DNA of 64,000 bases, from contig JAIBCC010000015.1 in assembly GCA_019694395.1 (NCBI GenBank), positions 62,001-126,000 of the forward strand. Reading direction: 5' to 3'. The translations under genes were made by a program, and so were the position numbers. Source of the DNA: Pyrinomonadaceae bacterium (lineage in GTDB: Bacteria; Acidobacteriota; Blastocatellia; Pyrinomonadales; Pyrinomonadaceae). Positions within the stretch are counted from its first letter, which is position 1; each line of letters opens with the position of its first letter. Below, in pieces: positions 27,364 to 36,253 of this stretch. The notes beneath the pieces are model-generated. The model worked only from the letters and a program-made list of their open reading frames with translations. It ran no database searches and had not been told where the DNA came from.

Positions 27364-27426
27364 AAATTGCTCAATTTTATAAAAGAGCAATTATACACAA
27401 ATTAGTTTCAATTTATAAAAGTCGTT

Positions 27427-27540
27427 TTTAACGCAAAGACTCGAAGATGCCAAGACGCAAAGTTTTTTAAGAAAACTAAATGAAACTACTCTTACATTTC
27501 CATTTTTACTTGTTTCACTTTGCGTGTTTGCATTAAACAT
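27427..27540. repeat. Diverged inverted-repeat element of the ACGCAAAGAC family
   Basis: The left part (27427-27470) reads TTTAACGCAAAGACTCGAAG and then GATGCCAAGACGCAAAG, almost identical to 29363-29404. The right part (about 27515-27537) carries the decayed complement CACTTTGCGTGTTTGC. It lies between lysS and the small gene at 27581. Confidence 0.75.
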
Positions 27541-27580
27541 ATTTTTTGTGTTTTTTGTGCCTTTTCGTGGCAATTTTCCT

Positions 27581-27988
27581 CTAACCGAAACTTGAAACAT
27601 CGCGGCTGACCAAACTTGAAATAATTCTGAGAGAAACCTGAGATTTGGCAGAAATCCCGTTGTAGCGGACTTCGACATCATATTTTCCGGCGGTGAAATT
27701 TCCGGCTCGAAAAGGTGTAACTTTCCATTGTGCGCTGATTTTTCCGTTTTTAATTTCAATTTTTTCCGCATCTGCGTAAGGTTTATCCTCAAACAAAACT
27801 TTGACCGTGATATTTGCCGGATTTTCAGGCGCAAAATTAACTGTTCCGCTGATGCCGACTAATTGTCCGATATTCGCTAAAGCCTGATTCCAACTGATGG
27901 TAAATGCCCTTTTTGATTCTTGCTGACGTAAATTTTCCGCCACTTTTTGACTGCTTCCGACCGGAATTGATCCAAATTTGATGCCCAT
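27581..27988 (-). CDS. Hypothetical beta-rich protein
   Basis: 135 residues from ATG 27988, with GGAG about 12 bases upstream. No signal peptide. The N-terminal QKVAENLRQQESKRAFTISW is polar; the rest looks like an immunoglobulin-like beta sandwich (GTVNFAPENPANITVKVLF, GKYDVEVRYNG). An overlapping frame at 27391-27834 has worse composition and is probably a shadow. Function unknown. Confidence 0.6.
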   Translation of the reverse strand: MGIKFGSIPVGSSQKVAENLRQQESKRAFTISWNQALANIGQLVGISGTVNFAPENPANITVKVLFEDKPYADAEKIEIKNGKISAQWKVTPFRAGNFTAGKYDVEVRYNGISAKSQVSLRIISSLVSRDVSSFG

Positions 27989-28099
27989 AAATAATAATTA
28001 CTCCGTTATGATTGCTTTTGGCTGAATAAAATCAACCTCTGTTTATCAACGCGGATTTATTCATTGGAAAGTATCAGTTTAATTTTTGAATTTTCGATT

Positions 28100-28195
28100 C
28101 AGGCAGAAACACCACCGTTAAGGAGCGGGTTCAACGCCGGTCATTGAAATTGCTAACTTGAGACACACTCGACTTTCCGTGCGTGTTTCTGCCTG
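28100..28195. repeat. Intergenic element with 13-bp perfect terminal inverted repeats
   Basis: CAGGCAGAAACAC (28100-28112) and GTGTTTCTGCCTG (28183-28195) are perfect inverted repeats around 70 bases that have internal partial complementarity and higher GC than the flanks. It ends 63 bases before the Mfd N-half. It may be a small non-autonomous mobile element or a structured RNA. Confidence 0.75.
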
Positions 28196-28258
28196 TTTTA
28201 AGGTGGAATTATTTTTAGCTGGCGGAAAAAATAAATATTTTGTGGCAAACTATAAAGA

Positions 28259-29359
28259 ATGAATCCGTCAAGCGAAACTCAAAACGAAATCTCAAATCTC
28301 AGCCGCGAAATCAAACGCGGCACTAAAGTTATTTCTCTGAGCGGTTTAACCTCAATTTCCGCAAAATCTTACATTCTTTCCAAATTACAAAAAGAAATCG
28401 GCAAAACTCTTGTTATCGTGACCGATTCCAATCGCGAGCTTGAAACCTGGGAAAACGATTTGGAGTTTTTCCATTCGGCAATTATCAGTCTGCCATCTTT
28501 TGAAATGGATGTTTATACTGCAATTTCTCCGCACGCCGAAACTTTGGAAAGACGCGCCTTGGCATTATGGCAACTTTCAACTCAGATGCCGAATTTTATT
28601 GTAACCTCTGCTAAATCTTTAGTTACCAAACTTTTCTCGCCGCTCGAAATGCAGAATCTAGGCGCAACATTGAAACGCGACGAAGATTTTCCGCCCGAAA
28701 AATTGGTCGAAAAATTAACGGGTTGCGGTTATGTGCGCGAAGAACCTTTGAAAAATATCGGTGAATTTTCGGTGCGCGGGGGAATCATTGACGTTTGGTC
28801 GCCCGATGCAGAAAATCCCGTCAGAATCGAATTTTTCGGCGATACGATTGATTCAATTCGGGAATTCGACGCTGAAACACAGCTTTCCATCGGTCAATTA
28901 AAAGAAATCTCACTCGCCCCAATGCGAGAATTTTCGGCAACTCCGAATGATCTAAAAGATTGGGCATTTTTTGCTAAAGACCGTTTTGCAGACGAAAAAT
29001 TTGCCCGGAATTTGAAAGACCGCACCCAATTTGCCGAAGAAGGCGAAACCTTCAATGGTTGGGAATTTTTGATAAACCTCCTTTTCCCTAAAAATTCCAG
29101 TCTTTTTAATTATCTAAAAAATTGTATTTTGGTAATTGATGAACCGACCGTAGTTGAGTTACATTTAAGCGAATTTTACGAAAATCTGGCTCGCCGTTAC
29201 GCCGAAATTTCCGAAGTTGACGAAATCGGTTTGGAACCTAAAGAATTATTTTTAACCGCCGAAGAATTACGCACCAATTTAGGCAGATTTACCCGCCTCG
29301 AGCTTCGCGCACTGGGCAAAATTTCCAGCGAAACGGATGAAGATTTTTCGGTAACTTAG
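28259..29359 (+). CDS. mfd: Transcription-repair coupling factor Mfd, N-terminal half (UvrB-like module)
   Basis: 366 residues matching Mfd domains 1a-2-1b, the UvrB-homology module that contacts UvrA: PSFEMDVYTAISPHAETLER, LVEKLTGCGYVREEP, GEFSVRGGIIDVWSP and PVRIEFFGDTIDSIREFD are diagnostic. It stops with TAG after EELRTNLGRFTRLELRALG and EDFSVT, the point where a full-length Mfd would enter domain 3. The rest of Mfd is encoded 9.9 kb away at 39283-41652. The two parts add up to about 1155 residues, a normal Mfd, with little or nothing missing. It could work as a two-chain Mfd or be non-functional for repair recruitment. Confidence 0.93.
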   Translation: MNPSSETQNEISNLSREIKRGTKVISLSGLTSISAKSYILSKLQKEIGKTLVIVTDSNRELETWENDLEFFHSAIISLPSFEMDVYTAISPHAETLERRALALWQLSTQMPNFIVTSAKSLVTKLFSPLEMQNLGATLKRDEDFPPEKLVEKLTGCGYVREEPLKNIGEFSVRGGIIDVWSPDAENPVRIEFFGDTIDSIREFDAETQLSIGQLKEISLAPMREFSATPNDLKDWAFFAKDRFADEKFARNLKDRTQFAEEGETFNGWEFLINLLFPKNSSLFNYLKNCILVIDEPTVVELHLSEFYENLARRYAEISEVDEIGLEPKELFLTAEELRTNLGRFTRLELRALGKISSETDEDFSVT

Positions 29360-29364
29360 TTTTT

Positions 29365-29472
29365 AACGCAAAGACGCTAAGATGCCAAGACGCAAAGTTT
29401 TTTAAAACGCTCTTTTTTTGCCTTTTTAATTTTTTTCTTTGCGTCTTATGCCACTTTGCGTCTTTGCGTTTA
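29365..29472. repeat. Large inverted repeat at the left edge of the Mfd-splitting island
   Basis: The left arm (29365-29398) contains TAACGCAAAGACGCTAAG and then CCAAGACGCAAAG. The right arm (29437-29472) is its near-perfect reverse complement, about 36 bases, with a 38-base AT-rich loop. It starts five bases after the stop of the Mfd N-half. Related sequence lies at 27427 and 22091. Confidence 0.85.
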
Positions 29473-29490
29473 ATTTATTTTCTAAAATCT

Positions 29491-32400
29491 ATGAACCGTC
29501 GAGAATTTATCCAAGGCATTGCCGTTACAACGCTTGCGACTTTGGCAAGTTCAAACGTATTTTCCCAAGATTCGTCCGCCAAACTGAAAATCCTCGTCTT
29601 TTGGCAAAACGGTTTTCCAATTGTTGACGGTTTGAATGTTACCAGAGAAAAACTGCAAACGGCTTTGGGAACACACGATTTAGTTTTTGCCATTGAAAGC
29701 GAACTGGCTGCAAAATTGTCCGAAGACATTGACGTTTTCATCAATCCTTACGGCTCGGCTTTTCCGAAAAAGGCTTGGAATGCAATTTTGAAATATCTGC
29801 AAAACGGCGGAAATTTTCTCAATCTTGGCGGAGTTCCGTTTGCCGTTCCTGTGCAAAACGGTAAGGCTGAAATTCGCCAGGTTAATTATCACAAACGGCT
29901 CGGAATCACACAGAGTTTTCCGATTGATGGAAAAGATATTGTGTCATGGGAAGGAGAAGTCCAAAGTCCAAAGTCCAAAGTCCAAAGTCCGTTTTCCACA
30001 GAAGAAATTTATGAGTTTTACTTAAAATTATCGAATGTCAACGATTTTCCCGAAGAATCAGGCAGCGACGGCAGACGTGAGGCAAAAGTTGAATCTTTGA
30101 TTTTCGGTCTGGACAAAAACAAACGCCGCATTGCCGCACCGATTATCCAAATTGACCGTTTGCAAGGCGAATTCGCAGGCGGACGTTGGATGTTGGCGAA
30201 TTTTAAGGGTGAGACTGATGCGGAGTTGATTAAGAAATTGGCGGAAAGGGCGAGTTTTGGGGCATTTGAAGTTTATGTAAAAACAACATTTGCTACTTAC
30301 AAACATGGTGAAAAAGTTAGTTTTGAGCCATCTATCAACTTGGTAAGCAAAAACAAAAAAAATTATGAGTATTTTTCTTTTTCATACAATTTAAGAAAAC
30401 CAAACGGAATGACATTTTCAGGGCAAACTCATTTCGATAAATGGATAGAGTTATCTGATAAAAGTAATCCCTCGTTTGATTTAAGTAATTTCTCGGAAAT
30501 CGAAAAAAGTGGCTATTATGAGCTCAAATACAAAACGAAAATAAAATCAAACAAAGATATTTCTTACGAAATATCTAATAAAACAGGCTTCTGGATTTTA
30601 GACGAAAAACTTCTCTCCACAGGCGAGCCTTTCACCGCCGACCGACATTTTTTGTATCGTAATAATCAGCCTTTTCCAGTGGCGGGAACAACCTATATGA
30701 GTTCGGATGTCGCCCGTAGATTTCTGCTCGAACCGAATCCGGCGATTTGGGACAAAGATTTTGCCGAGATGAAAGCGGCTGGCGTGAATATGATTCGGAC
30801 CGGAATCTGGACGGCTTGGAAATTATATTTTGACGAAAAAGGCGAGGTGAAAGAGGAAGTTTTGCGGGCATTTGAAGCATTTATCTTGACGGCGAAAAAA
30901 TACGATATTCCAGTAATTTTCACGTTTTTCGCCTTTATGCCTGAATTTTTCGGCGGCAAAAATGCGTATCTCGATCCAGTTTCGATTGAAGGACAAAAGA
31001 AATTTTTGGTGGCGTTTGCATCGCGGGTGAAATCGGCAAAAGATGTGATTTGGGATTTGATAAACGAACCGACTTTCGCCAATCCCAAAAATCTCTGGTC
31101 GTGCCGTCCGAATTACGATGAGTTTGAAAAAGCGGCGTGGAAAGAGTTTCTGAAAAAGCGTTTCAGTGAAGCGGACGAAGCAAAATTATCAGATGTTTTG
31201 AAAGAAAAATGGCGTTTGCGGGATGACGAAAATCCGTTTGATTTGCCGACAATGGAAGATTTTGACAATTACAACATCGCCGTTAAACGCCGTCCGCTCA
31301 AGGCTCTGGAGTTTCGACTGTTTGCTCAGGAAATTTTCAAACAATGGGCTAAGGAAATGTCCGCGACGCTTAAAAAAGCCGGGAATTCTGCTCAAATGGT
31401 GACGGTTGGACAGGACGAAGCCGGAACTGGCGACAGTCCGACTCCGCAGCTTCATTCCGAAGTTTTGGATTTTACCTGTCTGCATAATTGGTGGGCGAAT
31501 GACGAACTTTTGTGGGACAACGTGATGACAAAATCGCCGGAAAAGCCGAATCTGGTGCAGGAAACTGGCTTGATGTTTTACGAAAAACAAGACGGTGCAG
31601 CGTGGCGTGATGAGCAGACAAACGCAAATCTTTTGGAAAGAAAATTGGCGATGAGTTTGGGCGCGAACGGAGCGGGTTTTATTGAATGGATTTGGAATAT
31701 AAATCCGTTTATGGATAACGAAAACGAAGCGGCAATCGGTTTTCATCGCGTGGATGGAACGGCGAAAAAAGAACTTGAATCATTTGAATTAATCGCTAAA
31801 TTCGCCAACGAAAATCGTCAATATTTCAGGGGAAAACAGGACGAAAAAACGCTGCTCGTCATTCCGCATTCTTACCAATTTTTGCCGCGAAATTTTGCCC
31901 AGGAAGCCACTCGAAAAGCCGTCCGCGTTTATCATTATTACTGCCGAAGGACTTTACGAGCCGTTAGCGAATATAATTTGCAAGCGATTTTGAAAGAAGA
32001 AAATCCGCCCGCTTTAATAATTTTGCCGTCGGTAAACTGTTTTAATCAAAAGGCTTGGAAACAATTATTGGAATTAGTTGAAAAAGGCTCGACGCTGGCG
32101 ATTTCGGGTTATTTTGCCGATGACGAGCATTTGATTCCGCAAGACAGATTGAAAGATTTAGGTTCGCAGTCAATTTATCAGCCGATTCCCGTTGCTCCGA
32201 ATGAACGGATTCAGATTGACGGTAAAATCTATCGGACGCATTTCGGGGGAGAGAAAATTCAGCAAGTTCGTAAGGCTGATTTTCCGCAAGATTATCTGCC
32301 GAATTTTCGGCTTGGAGAAGGTGAAATTTTGTGGTCGCCCATACCCTTAGAAATTGGTGAGAATCTGGACGCAATCAAAGCCTTTTATGATTATGCGATA

Positions 32401-32652
32401 ACAAAAGCTAAATTATTGCCGTATTTTAGTTTAGCTAATGATATTCCGACAATTTTAGTCCGACCAACCGAGTTTGAAAAAACAATTTTGTATCTCGTCA
32501 TCAATGAATCCGCCAACAGCGAACTTATCGAATTAACGCATTTGCCGACGAAAACTACGATAAAATTTAATTTGAATGCAGGGCAAACTAATTTGATTTT
32601 TATTGATAAAGCGACAGGAAAAGTTTTGAGTAGTTCCCGAGAAACCAAGTGA
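29491..32652 (+). CDS. Tat-exported clan GH-A glycoside hydrolase
   Basis: The start is ATG 29491, giving NRREFIQG and a hydrophobic stretch, a twin-arginine signal. Of 1053 residues, about 35-130 form a glutamine-amidotransferase-like fold, followed by a beta-rich region. A TIM barrel covers roughly 390-780: WDLINEP places the acid/base Glu at 526 and LVQETG the nucleophile Glu at 691, the spacing of clan A enzymes (GH5/GH42-like). A second amidotransferase-like domain ends the protein, as in GH42-type beta-galactosidases. A heptanucleotide repeat encodes VQSPKSKVQSP near residue 160. It overlaps the sialidase gene by four bases. Confidence 0.82.
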   Translation: MNRREFIQGIAVTTLATLASSNVFSQDSSAKLKILVFWQNGFPIVDGLNVTREKLQTALGTHDLVFAIESELAAKLSEDIDVFINPYGSAFPKKAWNAILKYLQNGGNFLNLGGVPFAVPVQNGKAEIRQVNYHKRLGITQSFPIDGKDIVSWEGEVQSPKSKVQSPFSTEEIYEFYLKLSNVNDFPEESGSDGRREAKVESLIFGLDKNKRRIAAPIIQIDRLQGEFAGGRWMLANFKGETDAELIKKLAERASFGAFEVYVKTTFATYKHGEKVSFEPSINLVSKNKKNYEYFSFSYNLRKPNGMTFSGQTHFDKWIELSDKSNPSFDLSNFSEIEKSGYYELKYKTKIKSNKDISYEISNKTGFWILDEKLLSTGEPFTADRHFLYRNNQPFPVAGTTYMSSDVARRFLLEPNPAIWDKDFAEMKAAGVNMIRTGIWTAWKLYFDEKGEVKEEVLRAFEAFILTAKKYDIPVIFTFFAFMPEFFGGKNAYLDPVSIEGQKKFLVAFASRVKSAKDVIWDLINEPTFANPKNLWSCRPNYDEFEKAAWKEFLKKRFSEADEAKLSDVLKEKWRLRDDENPFDLPTMEDFDNYNIAVKRRPLKALEFRLFAQEIFKQWAKEMSATLKKAGNSAQMVTVGQDEAGTGDSPTPQLHSEVLDFTCLHNWWANDELLWDNVMTKSPEKPNLVQETGLMFYEKQDGAAWRDEQTNANLLERKLAMSLGANGAGFIEWIWNINPFMDNENEAAIGFHRVDGTAKKELESFELIAKFANENRQYFRGKQDEKTLLVIPHSYQFLPRNFAQEATRKAVRVYHYYCRRTLRAVSEYNLQAILKEENPPALIILPSVNCFNQKAWKQLLELVEKGSTLAISGYFADDEHLIPQDRLKDLGSQSIYQPIPVAPNERIQIDGKIYRTHFGGEKIQQVRKADFPQDYLPNFRLGEGEILWSPIPLEIGENLDAIKAFYDYAITKAKLLPYFSLANDIPTILVRPTEFEKTILYLVINESANSELIELTHLPTKTTIKFNLNAGQTNLIFIDKATGKVLSSSRETK
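29958..29990. repeat. Heptanucleotide repeat inside the glycosidase gene
   Basis: AGTCCAA is repeated four times perfectly, plus five bases of a fifth. It is in frame and encodes a Ser/Pro/Lys-rich loop. Confidence 0.9.
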
Positions 32653-33791
32653 AATTCCATAAAAAACCAATTCGCGTCCAATCGCGTTTATTTGCGAGCT
32701 TATTGATTTTTGCCTTTGCTTTTTCGATTTACGCCCAAGAAAATCTTGTGTTTGAAAGCGGAAAAGACGGCAATGCAACTTATCGAATTCCCGCGATTAT
32801 CAAATTAAAATCAGGAAAACTGCTCGCTTTTGCCGAAGGTCGCCGAAAAGGTGCGGGCGATTTTGGTGATGTCAATATCGTTTTGAAAATGAGCAATGAT
32901 AATGGAAAAACTTGGTCAGTAATGCAAAATGTGGCGGAAAACGGCGAATTGCAAGCTGGAAATCCTGCGCCGGTTGTTGATTATTTCGACAAAAATTATC
33001 CGAATGGAAGAATCTTTCTTTTCTACAACACAGGAAATAACACTGAACAACAAGTCCGCAAAGGCAACGGTAAACGAGAAGTTTGGTATAAAACTTCGGT
33101 TGATGAAGGCAAAACATGGTCTGAGCCTGTCAATATTTCCGCTCAGGTTAAATTGTCCGATTGGCGTTCGTATGCGAACACGCCCGGACACGCTTTGCAA
33201 ATTAGGAAAGGCAAATTTAAGGGGCGAATTATCGTGCCGTTCAACTATTCGAAAGGTGAGCCTGAAAAAGATTTTTCCGACTATATGGCAACAGCTTTTT
33301 ATTCGGACGATCACGGCAAAACTTTCAAAATCAGCAATGATGTTGGCATCAAAGGCAGCAATGAATCAACTGCTGCCGAATTGCCGAACAATTCAGTTTT
33401 GCTCAATTCGCGCAATCAAAAAGGCGACGAAAAATTTCGGCTTTTTGCCAGAAGTCAAAATGGCGGCGAAAGTTGGAGCGAAGTCGGATTTGATAAAAAT
33501 TTGCCCGATCCCGTTTGCCAAGGAAGTTTGCTGAATATAACTGAGAAAATTATCGCTTTTTCCAACAATGCTGACCAGAAAAATCGCAACAATTTGACTT
33601 TGCGAATTAGCTTCGACGAAGGCAGAACTTGGAAACAGAGTTTTTTGGTTGACGGCAAAGAAAACCTCAGTCCAAACGAAGATTACACCGCATATTCCGA
33701 TCTTGTTTTAATTGATAAAAATCACATCGGAATTTTGTATGAAAAAGAGGATTATAAAAAAATCGTTTTCAAAATTATTAAGTGGAAGTAG
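32649..33791 (+). CDS. Exo-alpha-sialidase (BNR/Asp-box family)
   Basis: 380 residues. The GTG start is inside the GTGA overlap with the upstream glycosidase stop, a translational-coupling arrangement. The signal peptide ends near IYAQ. The YRIP motif (45-48) with its catalytic Arg is present, followed by Asp-boxes SNDNGKTWS, SVDEGKTWS, SDDHGKTF, SQNGGESWS and SFDEGRTW, the hallmark of the six-bladed sialidase propeller. It should release terminal sialic acid from glycans outside the cytoplasm. The neighbouring GH92 fits N-glycan breakdown. Confidence 0.92.
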   Translation: MKFHKKPIRVQSRLFASLLIFAFAFSIYAQENLVFESGKDGNATYRIPAIIKLKSGKLLAFAEGRRKGAGDFGDVNIVLKMSNDNGKTWSVMQNVAENGELQAGNPAPVVDYFDKNYPNGRIFLFYNTGNNTEQQVRKGNGKREVWYKTSVDEGKTWSEPVNISAQVKLSDWRSYANTPGHALQIRKGKFKGRIIVPFNYSKGEPEKDFSDYMATAFYSDDHGKTFKISNDVGIKGSNESTAAELPNNSVLLNSRNQKGDEKFRLFARSQNGGESWSEVGFDKNLPDPVCQGSLLNITEKIIAFSNNADQKNRNNLTLRISFDEGRTWKQSFLVDGKENLSPNEDYTAYSDLVLIDKNHIGILYEKEDYKKIVFKIIKWK

Positions 33792-33861
33792 AATGCAAAA
33801 ATTTGATGGTTTTACGTTCTCTCATAGTCAATAATCCGTTTGAGATTTGACAATTAACTTT

Positions 33862-34611
33862 ATGAAACAGAAGAGTTTTTTACTATTAATGTTGGCGGTG
33901 TTGTTTTTAACATTTGCCGGAACTACCAACTTTGCTCAAAATAAATCGTTTTCGCAGCCAAAACGTCTGCTTTTGCTTGGCGACACGCCCGAAGAAACAA
34001 ACGAAAATCCGCGTTTGATGAAGGAATATTTTTATCCGATCGGTTGGTCGAAAGACGGAAAGTTTGCCTATTATCTCGAACCGCCCGATGAGGCTTGCGG
34101 ATGTTATTTTGGTGAAATTTACATCGTTGACCTGAGAACCGACAAAGTTTTGTGGACGAAAAAGTATGAAGGCGATATGGAAAAGCCTGAAGATTTGAAA
34201 TCAACTTGGAAAAAATTTCAAAAACTGTTTTCGCAAAAATTGAATCAATACAAGATCCAAGCGGGTAAAACTTTCACACTTTTAGGCGAAGCGTTCGAGG
34301 CAAACGGCGATTCTTTCAAAATTGATTATTTCGCAGACGTAAATTTGGACGAAGACCCTTATAACTCGAAAGGAAGCATCACGGTTAAAATGGTTTCAAA
34401 TAAAAAAGGGAAAAAAAACCTTTACCAAAAAACATTCAAAGGGGAAAATAATGCGGGAATTTTGGGTTCAAGTCTCGGTGGAGTTTTGAAAAGCCCTTTT
34501 GAATCAAGAGTTGCCGTAATTCGCGTTGACACACAAAGAGGTTGGGAAGGACCTCCGCACGTTACAAAAATTTCCGTGGTTGGTGCAGATTTGAATAAAG
34601 GATTTAAGTAG
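33862..34611 (+). CDS. Exported protein of unknown function
   Basis: About 249 residues from ATG 33862 (MKQKSFLLLMLAVLFLTFAG, signal peptide ending near NFAQ). The mature part begins PKRLLLLGDTPEETNENPR and has a CGCYFGEIYIVDLRTDKVLW block like a beta-propeller blade, followed by a Lys-rich alpha/beta segment. I do not recognise it. It follows the sialidase on the same strand after 70 bases and may be co-transcribed. Confidence 0.75.
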   Translation: MKQKSFLLLMLAVLFLTFAGTTNFAQNKSFSQPKRLLLLGDTPEETNENPRLMKEYFYPIGWSKDGKFAYYLEPPDEACGCYFGEIYIVDLRTDKVLWTKKYEGDMEKPEDLKSTWKKFQKLFSQKLNQYKIQAGKTFTLLGEAFEANGDSFKIDYFADVNLDEDPYNSKGSITVKMVSNKKGKKNLYQKTFKGENNAGILGSSLGGVLKSPFESRVAVIRVDTQRGWEGPPHVTKISVVGADLNKGFK

Positions 34612-34614
34612 AAA

Positions 34615-36069
34615 TTATTTGTAAACCAAATATTTATCCGTAATTGAGCCGTATTTTAGGGCAAAAACATCTTTTACATAATTCTGATAGACTTTCCAAG
34701 GGGCTTTTGAACCTTGTTTCGGTAGAACTTTTTCTGCCCGCAAAATGTAGTTTGCATCAAAATCCAAAAGCCGTTCGGTGTTTAGATTTTCGTGGTCAAA
34801 TTTGGGTGTGCAAACTGCATAATTATTCTCTTTCATATAGTTAAGAACGCGAGTTACAAATAAACAATTGAGGTCGCATTTGAGCGTCCACGAAGCGTTT
34901 GTGTAGCCGATTGCAATCGCAAAATTCGGCATATCACTGAACATCACGCCTTTGTATGCATGAATTTGCGAAGTATCAATCGTTCTGCCGTCAACCGCCA
35001 ATTTCATTCCGCCGAAAAGCTGAACTTCCAATCCGGTTGCTGTTACGACTATATCGGCATTCAAAGTTCCGCCCGAATCCAACGCAATTCCATTTTCGGT
35101 AAAAGTTTTAATCGTATCAGTGACGATTTTTGCCTTTCCGTTTTTAAGTGCCAGGAAGAAATCGTTATCGGGAACGAGACACAAACGCTGATCCCACGGA
35201 TTGTATTTGGGGGAAAAATTCTGTTCCTCGTATTTTTCGCCAAGCTGTTTTTGGACGGATTTTTTAAGAAAGTTTTTGATAAAATTTGGATATTTGCGCG
35301 AAACTTCATAAAAACCCAAACCAAGCAAAATGTTTTTCCAACGTGAGATCTGATGGGCAGTTTGAGCAGGTAAAATCTTTTTAAGAAAATTTGCGATGGC
35401 ATCTTTTTGCGGCAAATTCATAATGTAACTTGGGGAACGTTGCAGCATCGTCACGCTTTTTGCTTTTTCCGCCAATTTCGGTAAAAGCGTGACAGCAGTT
35501 GCACCGCTTCCGATGATGACGATTTCTTTATCTGAATAATCCAGCTTTTCATCCCATTTTTGCGGATGGATTTTTACGCCTTTGAAATTTTCGATGTCGG
35601 GAAATTCGGGTTCGTAACCTCTTTCATAGTTGTAATAACCGCTGCACATAAAGAGAAATTTGCATTCGATTTTTTCGCTCGTTTCAGCCTGTTTGTCAAA
35701 AATTTCAACCGTCCACTTTTTCGCCTCAGAATCCCAACTTGATTCAACAACTTTTTTATTAAATTGGATATATTTGCGAAGGTCAAAATTATCAACCGTT
35801 TCGTTGATGTAATTCAAAATCGTTTGAGCGTCGGAAATAGATTGCGAATTTTTCCAGGGGTAAAAACTGAAACCAAAAGTATACATATCCGAATCGGAAC
35901 GGATCCCCGGATAACGAAATAAATCCCAGGTTCCGCCGATTGCCGCACGACCTTCGAGAACGGTAAAACTCAATTCCGGGCATTTATCCTGCAAATGAAA
36001 AGCCGCTCCAATTCCCGACAATCCTGCTCCAACTACAATTACATCATAAAAAGTTTTATTCGTTTCCAT
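34615..36069 (-). CDS. FAD-dependent monooxygenase, Baeyer-Villiger type
   Basis: 484 residues from ATG 36069; the longer frame to 36168 runs through an intergenic repeat and is unlikely. FAD-binding GAGLSG is at 14-19, followed by ATG-like GGTWDLFRYPGIRSDSD. The Baeyer-Villiger fingerprint FxGxxxHxxxW(P/D) matches FKGVKIHPQKWD at 162-173. The NAD(P)-binding GSGATA is at 187-192. It should insert oxygen into a ketone or oxidise a hetero-atom using NADPH and O2. It lies opposite in direction to the glycosidases of the island. Confidence 0.9.
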   Translation of the reverse strand: METNKTFYDVIVVGAGLSGIGAAFHLQDKCPELSFTVLEGRAAIGGTWDLFRYPGIRSDSDMYTFGFSFYPWKNSQSISDAQTILNYINETVDNFDLRKYIQFNKKVVESSWDSEAKKWTVEIFDKQAETSEKIECKFLFMCSGYYNYERGYEPEFPDIENFKGVKIHPQKWDEKLDYSDKEIVIIGSGATAVTLLPKLAEKAKSVTMLQRSPSYIMNLPQKDAIANFLKKILPAQTAHQISRWKNILLGLGFYEVSRKYPNFIKNFLKKSVQKQLGEKYEEQNFSPKYNPWDQRLCLVPDNDFFLALKNGKAKIVTDTIKTFTENGIALDSGGTLNADIVVTATGLEVQLFGGMKLAVDGRTIDTSQIHAYKGVMFSDMPNFAIAIGYTNASWTLKCDLNCLFVTRVLNYMKENNYAVCTPKFDHENLNTERLLDFDANYILRAEKVLPKQGSKAPWKVYQNYVKDVFALKYGSITDKYLVYK

Positions 36070-36079
36070 CACTAATTTG

Positions 36080-36184
36080 TCCACAGATGCACACAGATTA
36101 ACACAGATATAAAACGATTGATGATGCTTTCCAATAATTTTACAAAAATAAAAAACATCTCTGTTCATCCTGTTTATCTGTGGA
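36080..36184. repeat. Diverged inverted repeat between divergent genes
   Basis: Left arm starting TCCACAGAT (36080-36088), with ACACAGATTAACACAGAT behind it. Right arm ending ATCTGTGGA (36176-36184). About 29-base arms are roughly two-thirds complementary. It resembles the dispersed ACACAGATTAACACAGAT repeats of environmental bacteria. Confidence 0.65.
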
Positions 36185-36253
36185 TAATTTTCTTCAGCTT
36201 AACACTATTCCAAATTAGGCTGAAAGTTCAAATTAAAGTAAAATTCAACTGCT

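Noticed and set aside
27391-27834. Alternative minus-strand frame of 147 codons overlapping the hypothetical gene at 27581
   Set aside because: It runs through an intergenic repeat element, is composed mostly of basic and polar residues with no fold pattern, and the overlapping frame looks more protein-like.
36070-36168. Longer N-terminus of the Baeyer-Villiger-type monooxygenase
   Set aside because: The extra codons fall in an intergenic inverted repeat and encode no conserved sequence before the FAD motif.
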